A DNA stretch of 64,000 bases from Chimonanthus salicifolius (Eukaryota > Streptophyta > Magnoliopsida > Laurales > Calycanthaceae). This document shows, piece by piece, positions 32,277 to 44,120 of this stretch (position 1 is the stretch's first letter; every line of letters begins with the position of its first letter). The stretch is taken from positions 27,211,043 through 27,275,042 of the forward strand of contig CM023539.1 of the NCBI GenBank assembly GCA_013350335.1, read 5' to 3'. Position numbers and translations under genes: made by a program. The notes beneath the pieces are model-generated. The model was not told where the DNA came from. It saw only the letters and a list, made by a program, of their open reading frames with translations, and made no database searches.

Positions 32277-33652
32277 AGCCAAAAGGATGTATCGTGTTTA
32301 TAAACTCTCACTCAACTAACATGAATTCCTAAGTACACCTGCATGAAATCATAATATAAACACACCAAATCAGCAGTTGTATCAAGCTATACTATGCTGA
32401 AATTAAACTTATTACACTTTGTTTAACTTCCTACAAACCGGGGTAAATAAATTATAGTATGTAATGACTAAAGTTTAAAAACACAAAAGAGAGTAAATAG
32501 AAGACAGCAGGAGCTTCTTTTACCATTACCGAAGATTGGATACGTCTACCCTTTAATTATCATGAATGTACGCATGTACATTCCATAACGAACCAGTTTC
32601 AAGACTGGGGTATTTTACTGCGCAAACACATCAGCCCAGCAGCACGTAATATACACCATATACAAATAACGTGCATTCTCATTGGAACCACGAGTTGGAA
32701 ACTGATCAGTTACATGATCACCAACTTTTAACCAGTTAGTTTCTAGGCACAAAACTGGGTCTCATACTCTGTTTTAAGATGCCTAGGCCACATCCCCCAG
32801 ACACTCTCATATGCTCACACTTCTCATGCAAAAAAACAATTTATCCATTTATGTATGAATAGTAGCAGGTATGGCATTCTGGTCCCGTTCACATCTTTTC
32901 CGTTAGTATTTTAACCATGGGGCCCCACTATTGCTCTAGGACCACGGTATAGAACTTTAGATTTAAAATGCAATATGCGATGCATTTGAAGATAAGACAG
33001 TGTGGTTGAATCTCCTCATCGTTAACTGGTGAGTATTTTAAAGAAACTGTAAAATTTTAAAAATTGAATAAATTTTCAAAAACATAATTTTAGACTGTAC
33101 AAACACTTATGTGGATAAATTTATATTTTACCCCTTTTGAGTCTTTTAATCGAGAAAGTAAAATACGTGCAAGTACACATCAAAAAAAGAAATCTCGAAA
33201 AACAATGCGTGTAATAATACATGCTAAATAAATGCAGAATAAGAGTTTTCAAGTGAAAGCGAAACTAAAACAAAAGTAAGAAAATCAAAATAACACCTAA
33301 AGTGGGGTGTTTTAAAAGATTCGGCAATCCAAAACACACAAAGGATCAAAATAACGCCCAAAGCAAGATGCTTTATAACATAAAGTAAATTAAGTAGTCA
33401 GTGTTTGATCTCGTATTTCTCTAATGGAGAGTATTGAGAGTTTAGTCCAGAGGGTACAAAAAATAGTAAATGATAGTAAGCATTAAACACCCTAATGTTC
33501 GACAGGTGTTTTGGCACAGTTCTCAGGTGTGGTACAAGCTTAGCCTCCAAAAAGCCGAGTCAAGTGCGAAACACTTGTGAAATGGGCGATAATTCTACCC
33601 GTAACTCTAGCCTAGTTCCAAACAGAACGTTCGACACTAGAATATGCTCTTC
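32277..33652. other. Degraded LTR-like sequence, no gene seen
   Basis: This continues the sequence interrupted at 29367. It is AT-rich with no long frame. A phrase around 33435-33460 (GAGAGTTTAGTCCAGAGGGT) resembles one at about 21780, so this may be a remnant of the same kind of LTR as 20674-23799. It ends at the target site of the CRM-like element. Confidence 0.4.
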
Positions 33653-34723
33653 TGATGAGGACATCCACCCTATTGGTTCACCTTCGAGGTCGTCGTCGGT
33701 GGAATTGGATCATGCAGATATAGTTGCATTGGCTTTCATGTCCTATTTTGATCAAGGAACTCATAAATAGACACCATCTAATAAGCCTATCAATTTTGCA
33801 AGTCATGACCCAATAAAAACTGTTAACCCAAAGCCCACTCATAAACAGGCCAAGCCCAATCCTAAAAAGTTCAAGGAAAACCCAACTTCTTCAGCCACTC
33901 ATGTAGTGCCAAGTGTCAATACCATAAAGCATTCTCCAAAATACAAGTGGCATGTGAGAGAGAAAGGAGGTGGAATTACTCTTTTGCAAACTCCATTAGC
34001 TACCCCCACCTCAATTACAAAATCCCATCCTCGCGGTAGCAATTGGATAAACTTTCCAATTCCTAAAGTTGCCTATGTTGGAGGCTTAATTAAAGCAAGG
34101 CCTTCAAGATGAAATTGGATCGGTGGAGGCTTAATGGCACATTCCTTTCTTTAGTTTTTTAGTTATTTTATTCAAAAACTAAAACCACACATACGTGGTT
34201 GCTTAGGATTAGAAGTTTCTTTTTATTTGCCTTCCATGCTTAGAATTTTTGACCGACCATGGTCTTTATTAATTTATTTAAAGAGTAGCTCAATTACGTT
34301 AGAAATACATTGGAATAAAATTTGAGATTTAATCTTCTTGAAGAGTGGACTCTTTGGAAGTTGTGTTTTGCAAGGCTTCTCAAGCCAAGGCTTCTACAAG
34401 TAAGTGCCAATTTTATTTAATTCAATTGGTCATTGGTTTTTAGATTAAGATACGTCAAATCTCAATTCTATTATTCTCTTTTAATTTCACTTCCTCATCG
34501 TTCAATTAATTTAGTTAAAAGAGAACTTAATCTAGAAATTCCATAGACTACATTAAATTTTTAAGAAACTTGTACATTGGTTTGGATATTGTATGAGCAT
34601 TTCCTTACCAAGGCAGAACCCTTTTACGAATACGTAGTCAGCTGTGTGAGTATTTTAGAGACCATACTCTAAAAGTAGCGAGCTATAGGCGAATTATATC
34701 AATTCAGCCCTAGGCCTCCATCA
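33653..34723 (+). repeat. 5' LTR of the CRM-like element (1071 bp)
   Basis: It starts TGATGAGGACATCCACCC and ends GCCTCCATCA. Its first 120 bp match the 3' LTR part that encodes the C-terminal pol extension (HPIGS, VELDHADIVAL, FDQGTHK, stop), so this coding relic is also present in the 5' LTR, where it has no gene in front. The remainder is AT-rich. The two LTRs differ at many places by eye, suggesting an old insertion. Confidence 0.9.
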
Positions 34724-34725
34724 GT

Positions 34726-34738
34726 TGGTCATCAGAGC
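34726..34738 (+). promoter_or_regulatory. Primer-binding site of the CRM-like element
   Basis: TGGTCATCAGAGC is two bases from the LTR end. It matches TGGTATCAGAGC, the initiator-Met site, if one inserted C is allowed. The insertion would weaken tRNA priming. Confidence 0.75.
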
Positions 34739-35850
34739 TTCGGATTGCTTCTGATTGCAATCAAAACAAGATTTTTGGTTAGATTTGACTGTTTTTGTGG
34801 ACTTATAATTTTTCTCATCCAATTACACATTATTGGTTCAAGATTTACTGTATTAGTGCTTCAAAAAAAAAAAAAAAAACAAATGTGGTTGTTGAACTTA
34901 ACCCGGACAATACATCTATGAACTGGAGTTCTATTTATTACAATCCTGCAATTTTTGTCATCTTGCAAAATTTTCTAGGAATAAACAACTTGGATAAAAA
35001 AGTTCAAAAAATCTAGCAGATAGGTCTCTCAAAGAGGATTCCAACGATATCTTATTTTCAGCTAGGCAAGTTTCCTAGCCCAAGATATCATCGTCTTACT
35101 GAGATTGTACAGATTGACATTTCAGAAGTAGTTCTGGTTTTTTTTTTTTTGGATTACGAAATTTTCTAGGATTTTTGTGGCTAGGAAAAATTTGAAAAAA
35201 TTCATGTGAGTAGATCTTTCAGTGGACTTCACTCTCAAATTTTATTTTGAATTATTCAGTAATAGCTACATCGAGTTATTCTGCAATATACTGCTATCAA
35301 AACTAACGAACAATCTGCAGAATTATTTTGGGTGATCAATTCATCTTATATTGCTCTCAAATTTGGAAGACAGTTAGATCTCCTTCTCCAGTTTTCAACA
35401 ATGCATAGATCTCTTCAAAAAGATTTTGTATCTCCAATTACGATTTTTTTCGTCACAATGTGCAAAAACAGACTGACCAGAGACAAGAATTTTCATCTCA
35501 GTCACATTGGTTCCGTACAGATATTTTTTGGGTTATCAAACGAACTTCTTTCGGTCTGAAATTTTGACAGGAGTCTTATATATTAGTTGGCTTCTTCCAA
35601 AAAAACAAATCGTTGACATATCATGTCAGAAATTCCAATTATTAATTTTTTGGTGATGGTTGCGCAGATTTTTCATACAGCAAACTGGTTTCTAGTCTAC
35701 TTGGACCCCAGGTAACTGTATTCTTGAGATTCTTTTTACAGATACCTAAATTTTTTACTACTGGTTATTTATGTGATTCGCATTGCATATTTCTTGTGTT
35801 TGCAACAATCACTTTCCAAGTTTCATGCTCTTTTCCTCGATCAGACTTCT
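34739..35850 (+). other. Untranslated leader of the CRM-like element
   Basis: About 1.1 kb separates the primer-binding site from the gag start. It is T-rich, with an A run near 34864 and a T run near 35138. No coding frame was recognised. A long leader is expected in this group. Confidence 0.6.
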
Positions 35851-36932
35851 ATGACACACGGTTATAACACTAGACAAAACATGGGAAAAAATGGGGACGG
35901 CACTTCTGATACTAACGCTTTGTTGGGTCCAAACAATAATCAGGGCGACAGACAATTGGAGATAGTTGACCTACGGGAGACAATAGCAGTGTTGGCATGC
36001 CAGATGGCAACTATGCAAACCACCATGAAACATCATGTGACTACTTTGCATGATTCTGTGCAGCAGCTCGCCCATGATAGACATCACTCATCCTCTTCTA
36101 GACGATCTCGCCGTTCGCCTTGTAAAAATCACTCAGAGTTGAGTGATAGCAATGACAACCGTCAACATAACCATGATAGACAACATCGCCAAAAAAGAGA
36201 CACTTGACCATAGTCTTATCAAAGTTGATATTCCAGAGTTCTACGGACATTTGTCGGGTGAGGTATTTCTTGATTGCTTAGGGACAATAGAAAATATGTT
36301 TGAATGTGGAGATGTGCCAGAAAATCAACAGGTCAAACTTGTTGTAATGAAGTTATGAGGTAGTGCTTTATCATGGTACAAGTCTATTAAAGTTGAAAGA
36401 AAAAACCTAGGGTAGGGACCCATCCAAACTTGGGATAAATTGAAAAGGCTTATGTGTAGTACTTATATGCCTCCTAATCATGTTTAGATGCTATTTTCTA
36501 AGTTACAGAAACTCAGACAGGGAAGCAGGACCGCTGCAAAATACACAGAAGAGTTCAATCTCCTGATCTCCCGCAATAATTTAAATGAGTGTGAATAGGT
36601 TGTGGAACAAAGGTACATTGAAGGTCTTCGTCCCTCGATCAGTGATCCTATGACAGGTCTTGAGATAACTCATATGTCTATTGCTTACTGAAAAGGCCCT
36701 CAAGTTCGAAAAGATAGAAGGTCGTAAAAGTCGTACCACCCCAACACGGAGCATGCCCTAGAACCCTAAGTCTTCAATAGGGGATTCAACATCCAAGCTA
36801 GCTCTCAAGTCAACTCCTCAGGTTCCACTTGTGGAACAATCGCAGAGATCTTAGATCAAGTGCTTCAAGTGCAATGGCCTAGGACACAGGGCTTCTGGTT
36901 GTCCCACTCATCATATAACCATAGCCAAGATG
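35851..36932 (+). pseudogene. Gag of the CRM-like element
   Basis: The gene starts at the ATG at 35851 (MTHGYNTRQNMGKNGDG). It has a Ser/Arg/His-rich segment near 36090-36190, then a frameshift into DIPEFYGHLSGEVFLDCL, the start of the retrotransposon gag domain. The domain continues through WYKSIK, TYMPPNH, KLQKLRQGSRTAAKYTEEFN and RYIEGLRPSI with several stops and phase changes. A CCHC zinc knuckle (CFKCNGLGHRASGC) is intact at 36861-36902. The solo LTR cuts the gene 30 bp later. Gag packages the element RNA; this copy is non-functional. Confidence 0.85.
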
Positions 36933-37667
36933 AAGACTGTAACGCCCCGTCCTTTTCACTCGCTTTGAATCGAAAATCATAGTCTAAAAATTTTCTTTAA
37001 AAGAAAATAGAGTGAACAAGAGTGGGAGCGCCACGACGCGAGCTAAGTCCGGACTTCCAAAGTCCGAACCTTAACTGGCCACCCATGTGTGCATGGACTA
37101 ACTCCATGAAAACCAATCCACACATGGTCCTAATTAAATCTTGTGGAATAATACTTAAATGCGGAATACCAATAGGATAATAATCCTATTCCATATGAGA
37201 TAGCAAAGTACATCCATTACTTAATTAATATTAACATAACTTAAATATCCAAACATTAACCATCCAATCGATGACAAATAAATCTACGTTATTACAATTC
37301 CGAATAACATAAACAACATATGGATTAATCATCCAAGCACAAATCCAAGCTCCAATGCTTGGCTCCAATCACGTCCTCGTTCCGTTCCCTTCCTGTGTCA
37401 TCCACTAGGGTAGAAGTAGGGCGTTAGACAACGCGCCCAGTAGGTATTCCGATTAGGGCTAACATATGGGTTAGTATATAAAAACCAGATATAATATACC
37501 ATATCATACTTATAAAACATCGTATCTAAAATCATGTATGATAACAGAGATCCAATCATACAGATAAAAAAAACCAGTAAACTTGCATGATAATAAAGAT
37601 CATATCATGTAGCATATGTCTTATGCAATGAGTCCCACCCATCACATACATATAATCTCTTGATAGT

Positions 37668-37918
37668 ATTCTCTTCATCAAATTACTCATTCTCTTCATC
37701 AAATCACTCATTCTCTTCATCAAATCACTCATTCTCTTCATCAAATTACTCATTCTCTTCATCAAATTACTCCTCACGACTTACGGACACCCCGACGGAG
37801 CGTGGGTCTCCGGTTAAAGTATCCCTCACTTTACGGACGCCCCGACAGAGTGTGGATCTCCTGTTAAAATACCCCTCACGACATACGGACGCCCCGACGG
37901 AGCGTGGGTCTCCGGTTA
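37668..37918 (-). repeat. Expanded 78-bp module: 21-bp repeats and triplicated core
   Basis: Five 21-bp repeats of TTCTCTTCATCAAATCACTCA run from about 37668 to 37770, derived from the TTCTCATCATCAAGG part of the module. Three copies of the ACGGACGCCCCGACGGAG / CTCCGGTT part follow at about 37786, 37831 and 37881. In relatives each part occurs twice and alternates, so here the halves have been amplified separately. Confidence 0.9.
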
Positions 37919-38184
37919 CATTCCATCCCTCCCATGCCATGCATGAGATGCAAATGCCAAACATGCTGCAGAATATTCCAAAACATAGCATGAAAATCCC
38001 ATAATTGCAACATATTGTTTGATACCAAAATAACTTATCAAACAAGAAATAAAATCGTCAAAAGTACATAATACATATCCATGGTTTCAATGAAGTAGGA
38101 ATCCTACCAAAAGACCGCTCAAGTGTCATTTGCTTCTTAATCCAGCAACTGCTCACGATCTTTCACCATTTGTGAGGTCCTGTC

Positions 38185-38188
<4 letters not shown>

Positions 38189-38253
<65 letters not shown>
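38189..38253. repeat. (TA)n microsatellite
   Basis: About 32 TA units follow the LTR word GTCACCTTATA, where relatives have only CTTATA or CTTATAACA. Confidence 0.97.
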
Positions 38254-38255
<2 letters not shown>

Positions 38256-38315
38256 AATTAAACACATAATCTTTTTATTTCCAATTAATTCTAAGTCCCA
38301 AAAACCAACTTGTGG

Positions 38316-39407
38316 GGTTCGGCCATACCCCATGGTCAAACCTCACCCACTTGTATTTGATCTTTCTTTTCATTTAATCAACACCATCCAAATGACTTAT
38401 TAAAAACCTCAATCTACCAAACATCACTTGGTGGGGTTCATTCATACAACATGGCTGAACCTCACCATTTTGGTTTGAGCCCCTTTTTTAAGTCCTTTGC
38501 TCTTTTCATTCATATTTACAATAATGCCACTAGACTAACCCTTGTTTAATTTTTGCTTAATAATCAAAGTCCACAACAAATCCACCTTAGTGGGGTTCGG
38601 CTATACAACATGGCCGAACCTCACCATCTCAAATGTTAGTCCTTTTATCCTTCATACATAATTCTAATTTCCAATCCATTCATCTAAGAATTCACATATT
38701 AATCATCTAACCTTTAATCCACCATTGTCACTCTATGGGGTTCGGCCCTATACATGACCGAACCCTATAATTCCTTTTATCCTATTAAAACCTTTATCCA
38801 TCAAAGAATGGTTCTCATAACCCTATCCATTGGAATATTTTTAAACTTTTTAAAACAAAACACCACACATAGTACTTGGTGGGGTTCGGCCATACACCAT
38901 GGCCAAACATCACCCCTTTGGTTTTGGTTCTCCTTTTTGCTATTCTTTTTGATAAACATAAACCATCCAAGTCTATCATTTTTCCATCTATGTTAACGCT
39001 TTAAAAACATCATAGAAACAATAGTAATTTCTAACCATAATCTTACTCCAATTACCCATAAAATGGTCCATGGGGTTCGGCCATGTGTGGTTCTCTTGAT
39101 GCGAATCTCCCAATAATTATACATAGTTTATTCACTGCTTCTTAGCCATAAAAACAATAGGGTTCAGCTATCCCATAGCCGACCCAAAACATCCATCATA
39201 TCTCCATATTAAACACCTTAAAACCTTAAATCATTGTATGGTTTTTATCCCTCAAAACCATACAAATAACCCTAAAACTTATCAAGTCCTTTCATGGGGT
39301 TCGGCCATCCAAAGTGGCCGAACCCTATGATCTATGTTTCTATCCTTTTAAACCTCATCATCCATAATTTAAACCTTTGATAGATTCGGCCATACCATGG
39401 CCAAATC
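38316..39407. repeat. GGTTCGGCCAT hairpin array, nine sites
   Basis: Sites begin at about 38316, 38436, 38594, 38739, 38883, 39074 (half site), 39171 (degenerate), 39299 and 39383. Spacing is about 85-190 bp. The order and flanking words match the array at 4894-5962 site by site, including the GGTTCAGC degenerate seventh site and the GATTCGGCCATAC ninth site, so the array is inherited as a unit. Confidence 0.9.
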
Positions 39408-40397
39408 ATGTTCCCTTAACCCATTTTTCTTAACAAAATTTTATGAAATACTTACCAATCTCCTTTGCTTCTCTTCTCTCCTTTGATCATTCCTTCCTTC
39501 CTTCTTGCTCCTTTAGTCCTTAACTAATTGTGTGCTTTGATCAATGGCGAAAACACCAAGGGCTAGTTCGGCCAAGGAGGTAGATTTTGAGAGAGTGAGA
39601 GAGAGATGAAATTCTATGCTTTCTTTGAGATGGAATTCGGCCAAGTGATGGTGTGTATCCATTTTGTTAAAGCAACCCTTGAAATCCTCTCATTACCCTC
39701 ATGAATGTTGGTCTAACCAAGGAGTCCCATGGCTTAACTATGGGACACTTGGCTTGAGATCATGCAACCTTTCCATCTCCCTAGTGTTGGGCCTTGGGTT
39801 TCTATTATGAGATGGAAACCCTCCAAATTCCCAAGGTAATTCTTATCTCATTCCATTAAGATTGTGCATGGGATGTCACTCCCAAGTACCCAACGTGTGG
39901 GACTTGTCTTGGAGTCTTTGAGATCAAGGAAACTTCTCACCTCCCCACTTGACTCATTTGAATTAAAAGGTCTCCATGGCTTCCAATTTAACTCACCCAA
40001 CTCATTAGCTCAACTCACCCCATTTAATACCACTCATTTAATGCACTTGAGTCAACTCCATTGTTTGATTCAAATCCAACTCACTTCAGCCCCAACTCAA
40101 TATGATTTAACTCAATCCTTTAGCTCACTTGATGGTCCACACGGTCAATCATGGTCAACATGGTCAGCTCGACCCATTGGGTCCCAATTCAACTCCTCGA
40201 CCCAATTAGGCGCCATGACCCATTTGAGTGACAATTATGTGGTTTACCCAATTGCACATAACTTACCCATTTATCCTCCATTGAACTCCCATTCAATCAG
40301 CCTAACCCAATTAAACTTGAACTCATTTCATGGTCAACATAGTCAAACTCGACCCATTGGGTCTCAATTGAACTTCTTGACCCAAATAGGCATCATG

Positions 40398-40570
40398 ACC
40401 CATTTAAATGTAGCTTACCCATTTAAATGTAGTTTACCCATTTACATGTCGCTTACCCATTTACATGTCACTTACCCATTTTAAGGTAGCTTACCCATTT
40501 ACATGTAACTTACCCATTTTAAGGTAGCTTACCCATTTACATGTAACTTACCCATTTAAATGTAGCTTCA
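40398..40570 (-). repeat. 18-bp minisatellite, about nine units
   Basis: Units resemble CTTACCCATTTACATGTA, with variants in which ACATGTA becomes AAATGTA or TAAGGTA. It lies in the 3' part of the solo LTR where relatives have only one or two TTACCCATTTA words. Confidence 0.9.
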
Positions 40571-40882
40571 CCATTTGATTCTCTTGAACCATATACAACA
40601 TCCGTTGGGTCTTAATTGACCAATTGACCCAATTATCAAGCCTTACCCATTCACTTCTAACTAGCTCATATATGATCCATTGGGTCCCAATTGAACTTTT
40701 GACCCAATTGGCAATCTTGACCCAATTAAATAATTCTTACCCATTTATTTCTATTGATCCACATCTACCATCGTTGGGCAATTAACCCAACATTTACCCA
40801 TCTAAGGTCCATATCCAATAATTTACCAATTAAATGGACAAATTCCATATATATCCATAGCTTGAAAATACGGGGTGTTACA

Positions 40883-41725
40883 AAGACACAGTTCCAGAAG
40901 ATGTTGAACAGATAGAAGATGAAGCAAAGAGAGCTTCCAGTGGAGATGAGATAATCTATGTTGATCAAGATGGTGCAAATTTCATCATTCAAAGGGTTCT
41001 CATTTCAGGAACGACTGGAAGACCATTGGCTTCGCTCTAATATTTTTAGAACTAAATGTACAATCATGGGAAAATTCTTTAATTATTGATAGTGCATCTA
41101 ATTGTAATGTTGTAGCCAAAGAGGTGGTAGAGCGCCTCAAGCTCAGACCACGAAGGCATAGGAAACCCTACCAGATTTCTTGGTTCCAATCAAGAAATAT
41201 TGTAAGGGTAGACAAAAAATACCTTGTTCCTTTTTCTATTGGCAGATACAGGGATGACGTATGATGTGACGTGGTTGATATCGATGCTTGTCATGTGCTA
41301 CTGGGATGCCCAATGCAATTTGACACGAAATCAAATTTGATAGCTTCACGAACCTGTACACACTATTCAAGGATGGCACCAAATACAAACTGGATCCTAT
41401 GAAAGGCCTAGAAAGGCCAAAAGGCTCCAAGATCAAGAAACGCCTTGTCTCTTTTCAACAGTTGCGGAAGAAATCTAGAGGTACTCTTGCCGAGCTTTAT
41501 GCCTTGGTAGCACAACAGGATACACCTAACTCACTTATCCCCCCTAGTGGCGTAGCCAATATTGACAGAGTTTGCAGTGGTACTTCTAGAGGAGCTTCCT
41601 CCTATGAGAGATATTCAACACAGCATAAATCTTGTGTCGTACAAATTTACCTAACAGGCCCACATATCGGATGTCTCCAACAAAATATACGGAGTAGAAC
41701 AGACAGGTTCAAGAACTAGTAGACC
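40883..41725 (+). pseudogene. Protease and linker of the CRM-like element
   Basis: After the solo LTR the frame resumes as an acidic linker (EDEAKRASSGDEIIYVDQDG), then a gypsy-type retropepsin in shifted frames: an IIDSAS active-site segment near 41088 (Ala in place of the usual Gly), NVVAKEVVERLKLRPRRH, PFSIG near 41230, VDIDACHVLLGCPMQFD near 41280, and then the RT linker at 41399-41719. The protease cuts gag-pol. Several phase breaks make it a pseudogene. The residue change in the active site is read from a degraded frame, so it is tentative. Confidence 0.75.
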
Positions 41726-42479
41726 GTGGTTTCATCAGAGAGAGTCAAGTCCATGTTCTGTACCGGATTATTGACTCCAACTAAGGATGGTAGTTGGCGG
41801 ATGAGCATTGACAGTAGAGTTATCAACAAAATCACAATTCGTTACAACTTTTCTATTCCTCAGTTGGATGACATGTTAGATGAGTTAGTAGGATCAAAGG
41901 TCTTCTCCAAGGTTGACCTTCGTAGTGGTTATCATCAAATTTGTATTCATCCAAGTGATAAATAGAAGACTATTCGAGACTAGAGAAGGTTTGTACGAGT
42001 GGTTAGTCATGCCGTTTGGACTATCCAACGCTCCAAGCACCTTCATGAGATTATGAATCAGACTCTACAACCATTCATTGGGAAGTTCGTGGTTGTCTAT
42101 TTTGATGATATTCTCATCTATAGCAAATCAATGGCGGAACACTTAGACCATCTTAGAGTTGTGTTTGATGTATTACGTAGGGAAAAATTATATGCAAATC
42201 CTAAAAAGTGTGTTTTTTTAAAGGTGGACCCGTCCAAAAGTACAAGCAGATCGAGATTGGCCAGTGCCCAAGACTATGACTAAGGCCCGCATCTTTCTTG
42301 GACTTGCTTCATTCTACAAGCGCTTTATACGATACTTCAGCACTATCATGTCCTCGTATACAGATTGCCTTCGACAAAAGGTATTCAAGTTTACTGTAAA
42401 AACAGAACATAATTTCAACTCCATCAAAGGGAAGCTCTCCACTGCACCAGTGCTTGCACTTCCAGACTTCTCCAAGTAG
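41726..42479 (+). pseudogene. Reverse transcriptase of the CRM-like element
   Basis: RT motifs are visible in order: [52 protein letters not shown] (shifted frame at 42012) and YFDD at 42098-42109 with the two catalytic Asp codons, followed by DDILIYSKS and FLGLASFYKRFIRYFS. Stops at about 41963 and 42050, and frame changes on both sides of the MPFGL segment and near 42230, inactivate it. It lies directly upstream of the RNase H relic. Confidence 0.88.
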
Positions 42480-43150
42480 TTTGTGGTAGACTGTGATGCT
42501 TCACATGTAGGCATTGGAGGTGTCTTAAGCCAGGATCGTAGGCCAGTAGCGTTCTTCAGCAAAAAGTTAGATGGCCCTCATACATGCTACAACACCTATG
42601 ACTTGGAATTCTTGGCTATCATCGAATCACTAAAGGGTGCTATCAGTCAATCGGCAGATGATAGAGTTGTTGATATTCAGAGAATTCACATAGATTTTTC
42701 AGCCAAGATCAGTGAAAGCAATAACGAGTACCAAGCAGATGCAAATCGTGGCAGACGGCTTGTTCATGTTAATGAAGATGATTTAGTTTGGGTTCATCTT
42801 AGGAAAGAGAGATTTCCTACAGGACAGTATAGTAAGCTAAAACAATGCAATATTAGGCCTTGTGAAGTTCTTCATCGCATCAACGACAATGTTATAAGGT
42901 GAAGTTTCCAACTGATCTCAACATATTTGATACCTTCAACGTTCGTGATCTGAAGCCTTATCATGGTGATGAGCCTCTCCAGACAAACGAACAACAAAAC
43001 TCGAGGTCAAATTCTCCTCAATTTGGGGCAGATGACGAGGGCATCCACCCAATCGGTTCACAGTCGAGCTCATCGTTGGTGGAATTGGATCATGCAGATG
43101 TAGTTGCATTGTCTTACATGTCCCATTTTGATCAAGGCACTCTTAAATGA
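42480..43150 (+). pseudogene. RNase H start fused to integrase C-terminus and CR-type tail
   Basis: The frame starts with the RNase H segment VDCDASHVGIGGVLSQDRRP and runs to TYDLEFLAIIESLK. At about 42637 it jumps directly into the integrase C-terminal region: ISESNNEYQADANRGRRL, VWVHLRKERFP, GQYSKLKQ and, after a phase change at 42899, TDLNIFDTFNVRDLKPYHGD. Most of RNase H and the integrase zinc finger and catalytic core are missing, so a deletion of roughly 1.5 kb or more is inferred. The last part (GADDEGIHPIGS to FDQGTLK, stop at about 43150) is encoded inside the 3' LTR, as in CRM elements whose tail is thought to target centromeric chromatin. Confidence 0.8.
43021..43032 (+). promoter_or_regulatory. 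Polypurine tract inside the pol reading frame
   Basis: ATTTGGGGCAGA lies directly before the 3' LTR and is translated as part of the pol tail. A coding polypurine tract is required when the pol frame runs into the LTR. Confidence 0.65.
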
Positions 43151-44115
43151 ACACCATCTAATAAGCCTATTAATTTTGCAAGTCATGACCCAGTAAAACA
43201 TGTTAACCCAAAGCCCACTCATAAACAGGCCAAGCCTAATCATGAAAAGCACAAGTAAATCCCAGCTTCTTCAACTACTCATGTAGTGCCAAGTGTCAAT
43301 ACCATGAAGCATTCTCCAAAGTACAAGTGGCGTGTGAGAGAAAAATGAGGTGGAATTACCCTTTTACAAACCCCATTAGCTGCCCCCACTTCAATTACAA
43401 AATCCCATCCTCTTTAACAGGAATTGGATAAACTTTCCAATTCCTAAAGTTGCCAACATTGGAGGCTTAATTAAAGCAAGGTCTTTGAGATAAAATTGGA
43501 TCGGTGAGGGCTTAATAGTATATTCCTTTCTTTAGTTTTTTAGTTATTTTATTCAAAAATAAAAACCACACATACGTGGTTGCTTAGGGTTGGAAGTTTC
43601 TTTTATTTGCCTTCCATGCTTATAATTTTTTACCGACCATGGTCTTTGATTTTTTTATTTAAAGAGTAGCTCATGTACGTTAAAGATACATTGGAATAAA
43701 ATTTGAGATTTAAATGTCTTGAAGAGTGGACTTTTTTGGATGCTTTGGAGTTGTGTTTTGTAAGGCTTCTCAAGCCAAGGCTTCTACAAGTAAATACCAA
43801 TTTTATTTAATTCAATTAGTAATGGGTTTTTAGATTAAGATACGTCAAATCTCAATTCTATTATTCTCTTTTAATTTCGCTTCCGTGTCGTTCAACTAAT
43901 TTAATTAAAAGAGAACTTAATCTAGAAATTTCATAGGACTATATTGCATTTTTGGAAAACTTGTACATCGATTTGGATATTGTTTAAGCAATTCCTTACC
44001 AAAGCAGAACCTTTTTACTAATATGTAATCGGTTGTGCGAGTCTTTCAGAGACCATACTCTGAAATTAGCGAGCCTATAGGCGAATTACATCCATTCGAC
44101 CCTAGTCCTACATCA
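43033..44115 (+). repeat. 3' LTR of the CRM-like element (1083 bp)
   Basis: It starts TGACGAGGGCATCCACCC and ends TCCTACATCA, then TCTTC. It aligns with the 5' LTR along its length, with a 12-bp length difference and many substitutions. The first 118 bp encode the last 39 residues of the pol tail. Confidence 0.9.
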
Positions 44116-44120
44116 TCTTC

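Larger units (their letters stand above)
36938..40882 (-). repeat. Solo LTR (3945 bp) in the CRM-like element
   Basis: The + strand begins TGTAACGCCCCGTCC and ends ACGGGGTGTTACA. Perfect AAGAC duplications flank it (36933-36937 and 40883-40887). It is the longest member in the window. Several expansions explain its length: five 21-bp repeats plus three 78-bp-type segments (37668-37918), a (TA)n run (38189-38253) and an 18-bp minisatellite (40398-40570). Nine GGTTCGGCCAT-type sites lie at 38316-39407. The GTTTCATC hairpin module of its relatives is nearly absent: only a trace near 39800 remains. Confidence 0.95.
33653..44115 (+). mobile_element. CRM-like Ty3/gypsy chromovirus, internally deleted, with nested solo LTR
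   Basis: Two related LTRs (33653-34723 and 43033-44115) start TGATG and end CATCA. They are flanked by perfect TCTTC duplications (33648-33652 and 44116-44120). A primer-binding site, gag, protease, RT and a fused RNase H/integrase remnant lie between them in the + direction. The pol frame continues into the 3' LTR, and the LTR opening (TGATGAGGACATCC) resembles what I recall for centromeric CRM/CRR elements. A solo LTR at 36938-40882 splits gag from protease. The superfamily is certain; the CRM clade is inferred from the LTR-overlapping frame and the end motif. Confidence 0.85.

Noticed and set aside
39864..40484. A 206-residue frame in the solo LTR
   Set aside because: It is the translation of AACTCA-rich and GACCCATTGGG/TTACCCATTT repeats, with no domain.
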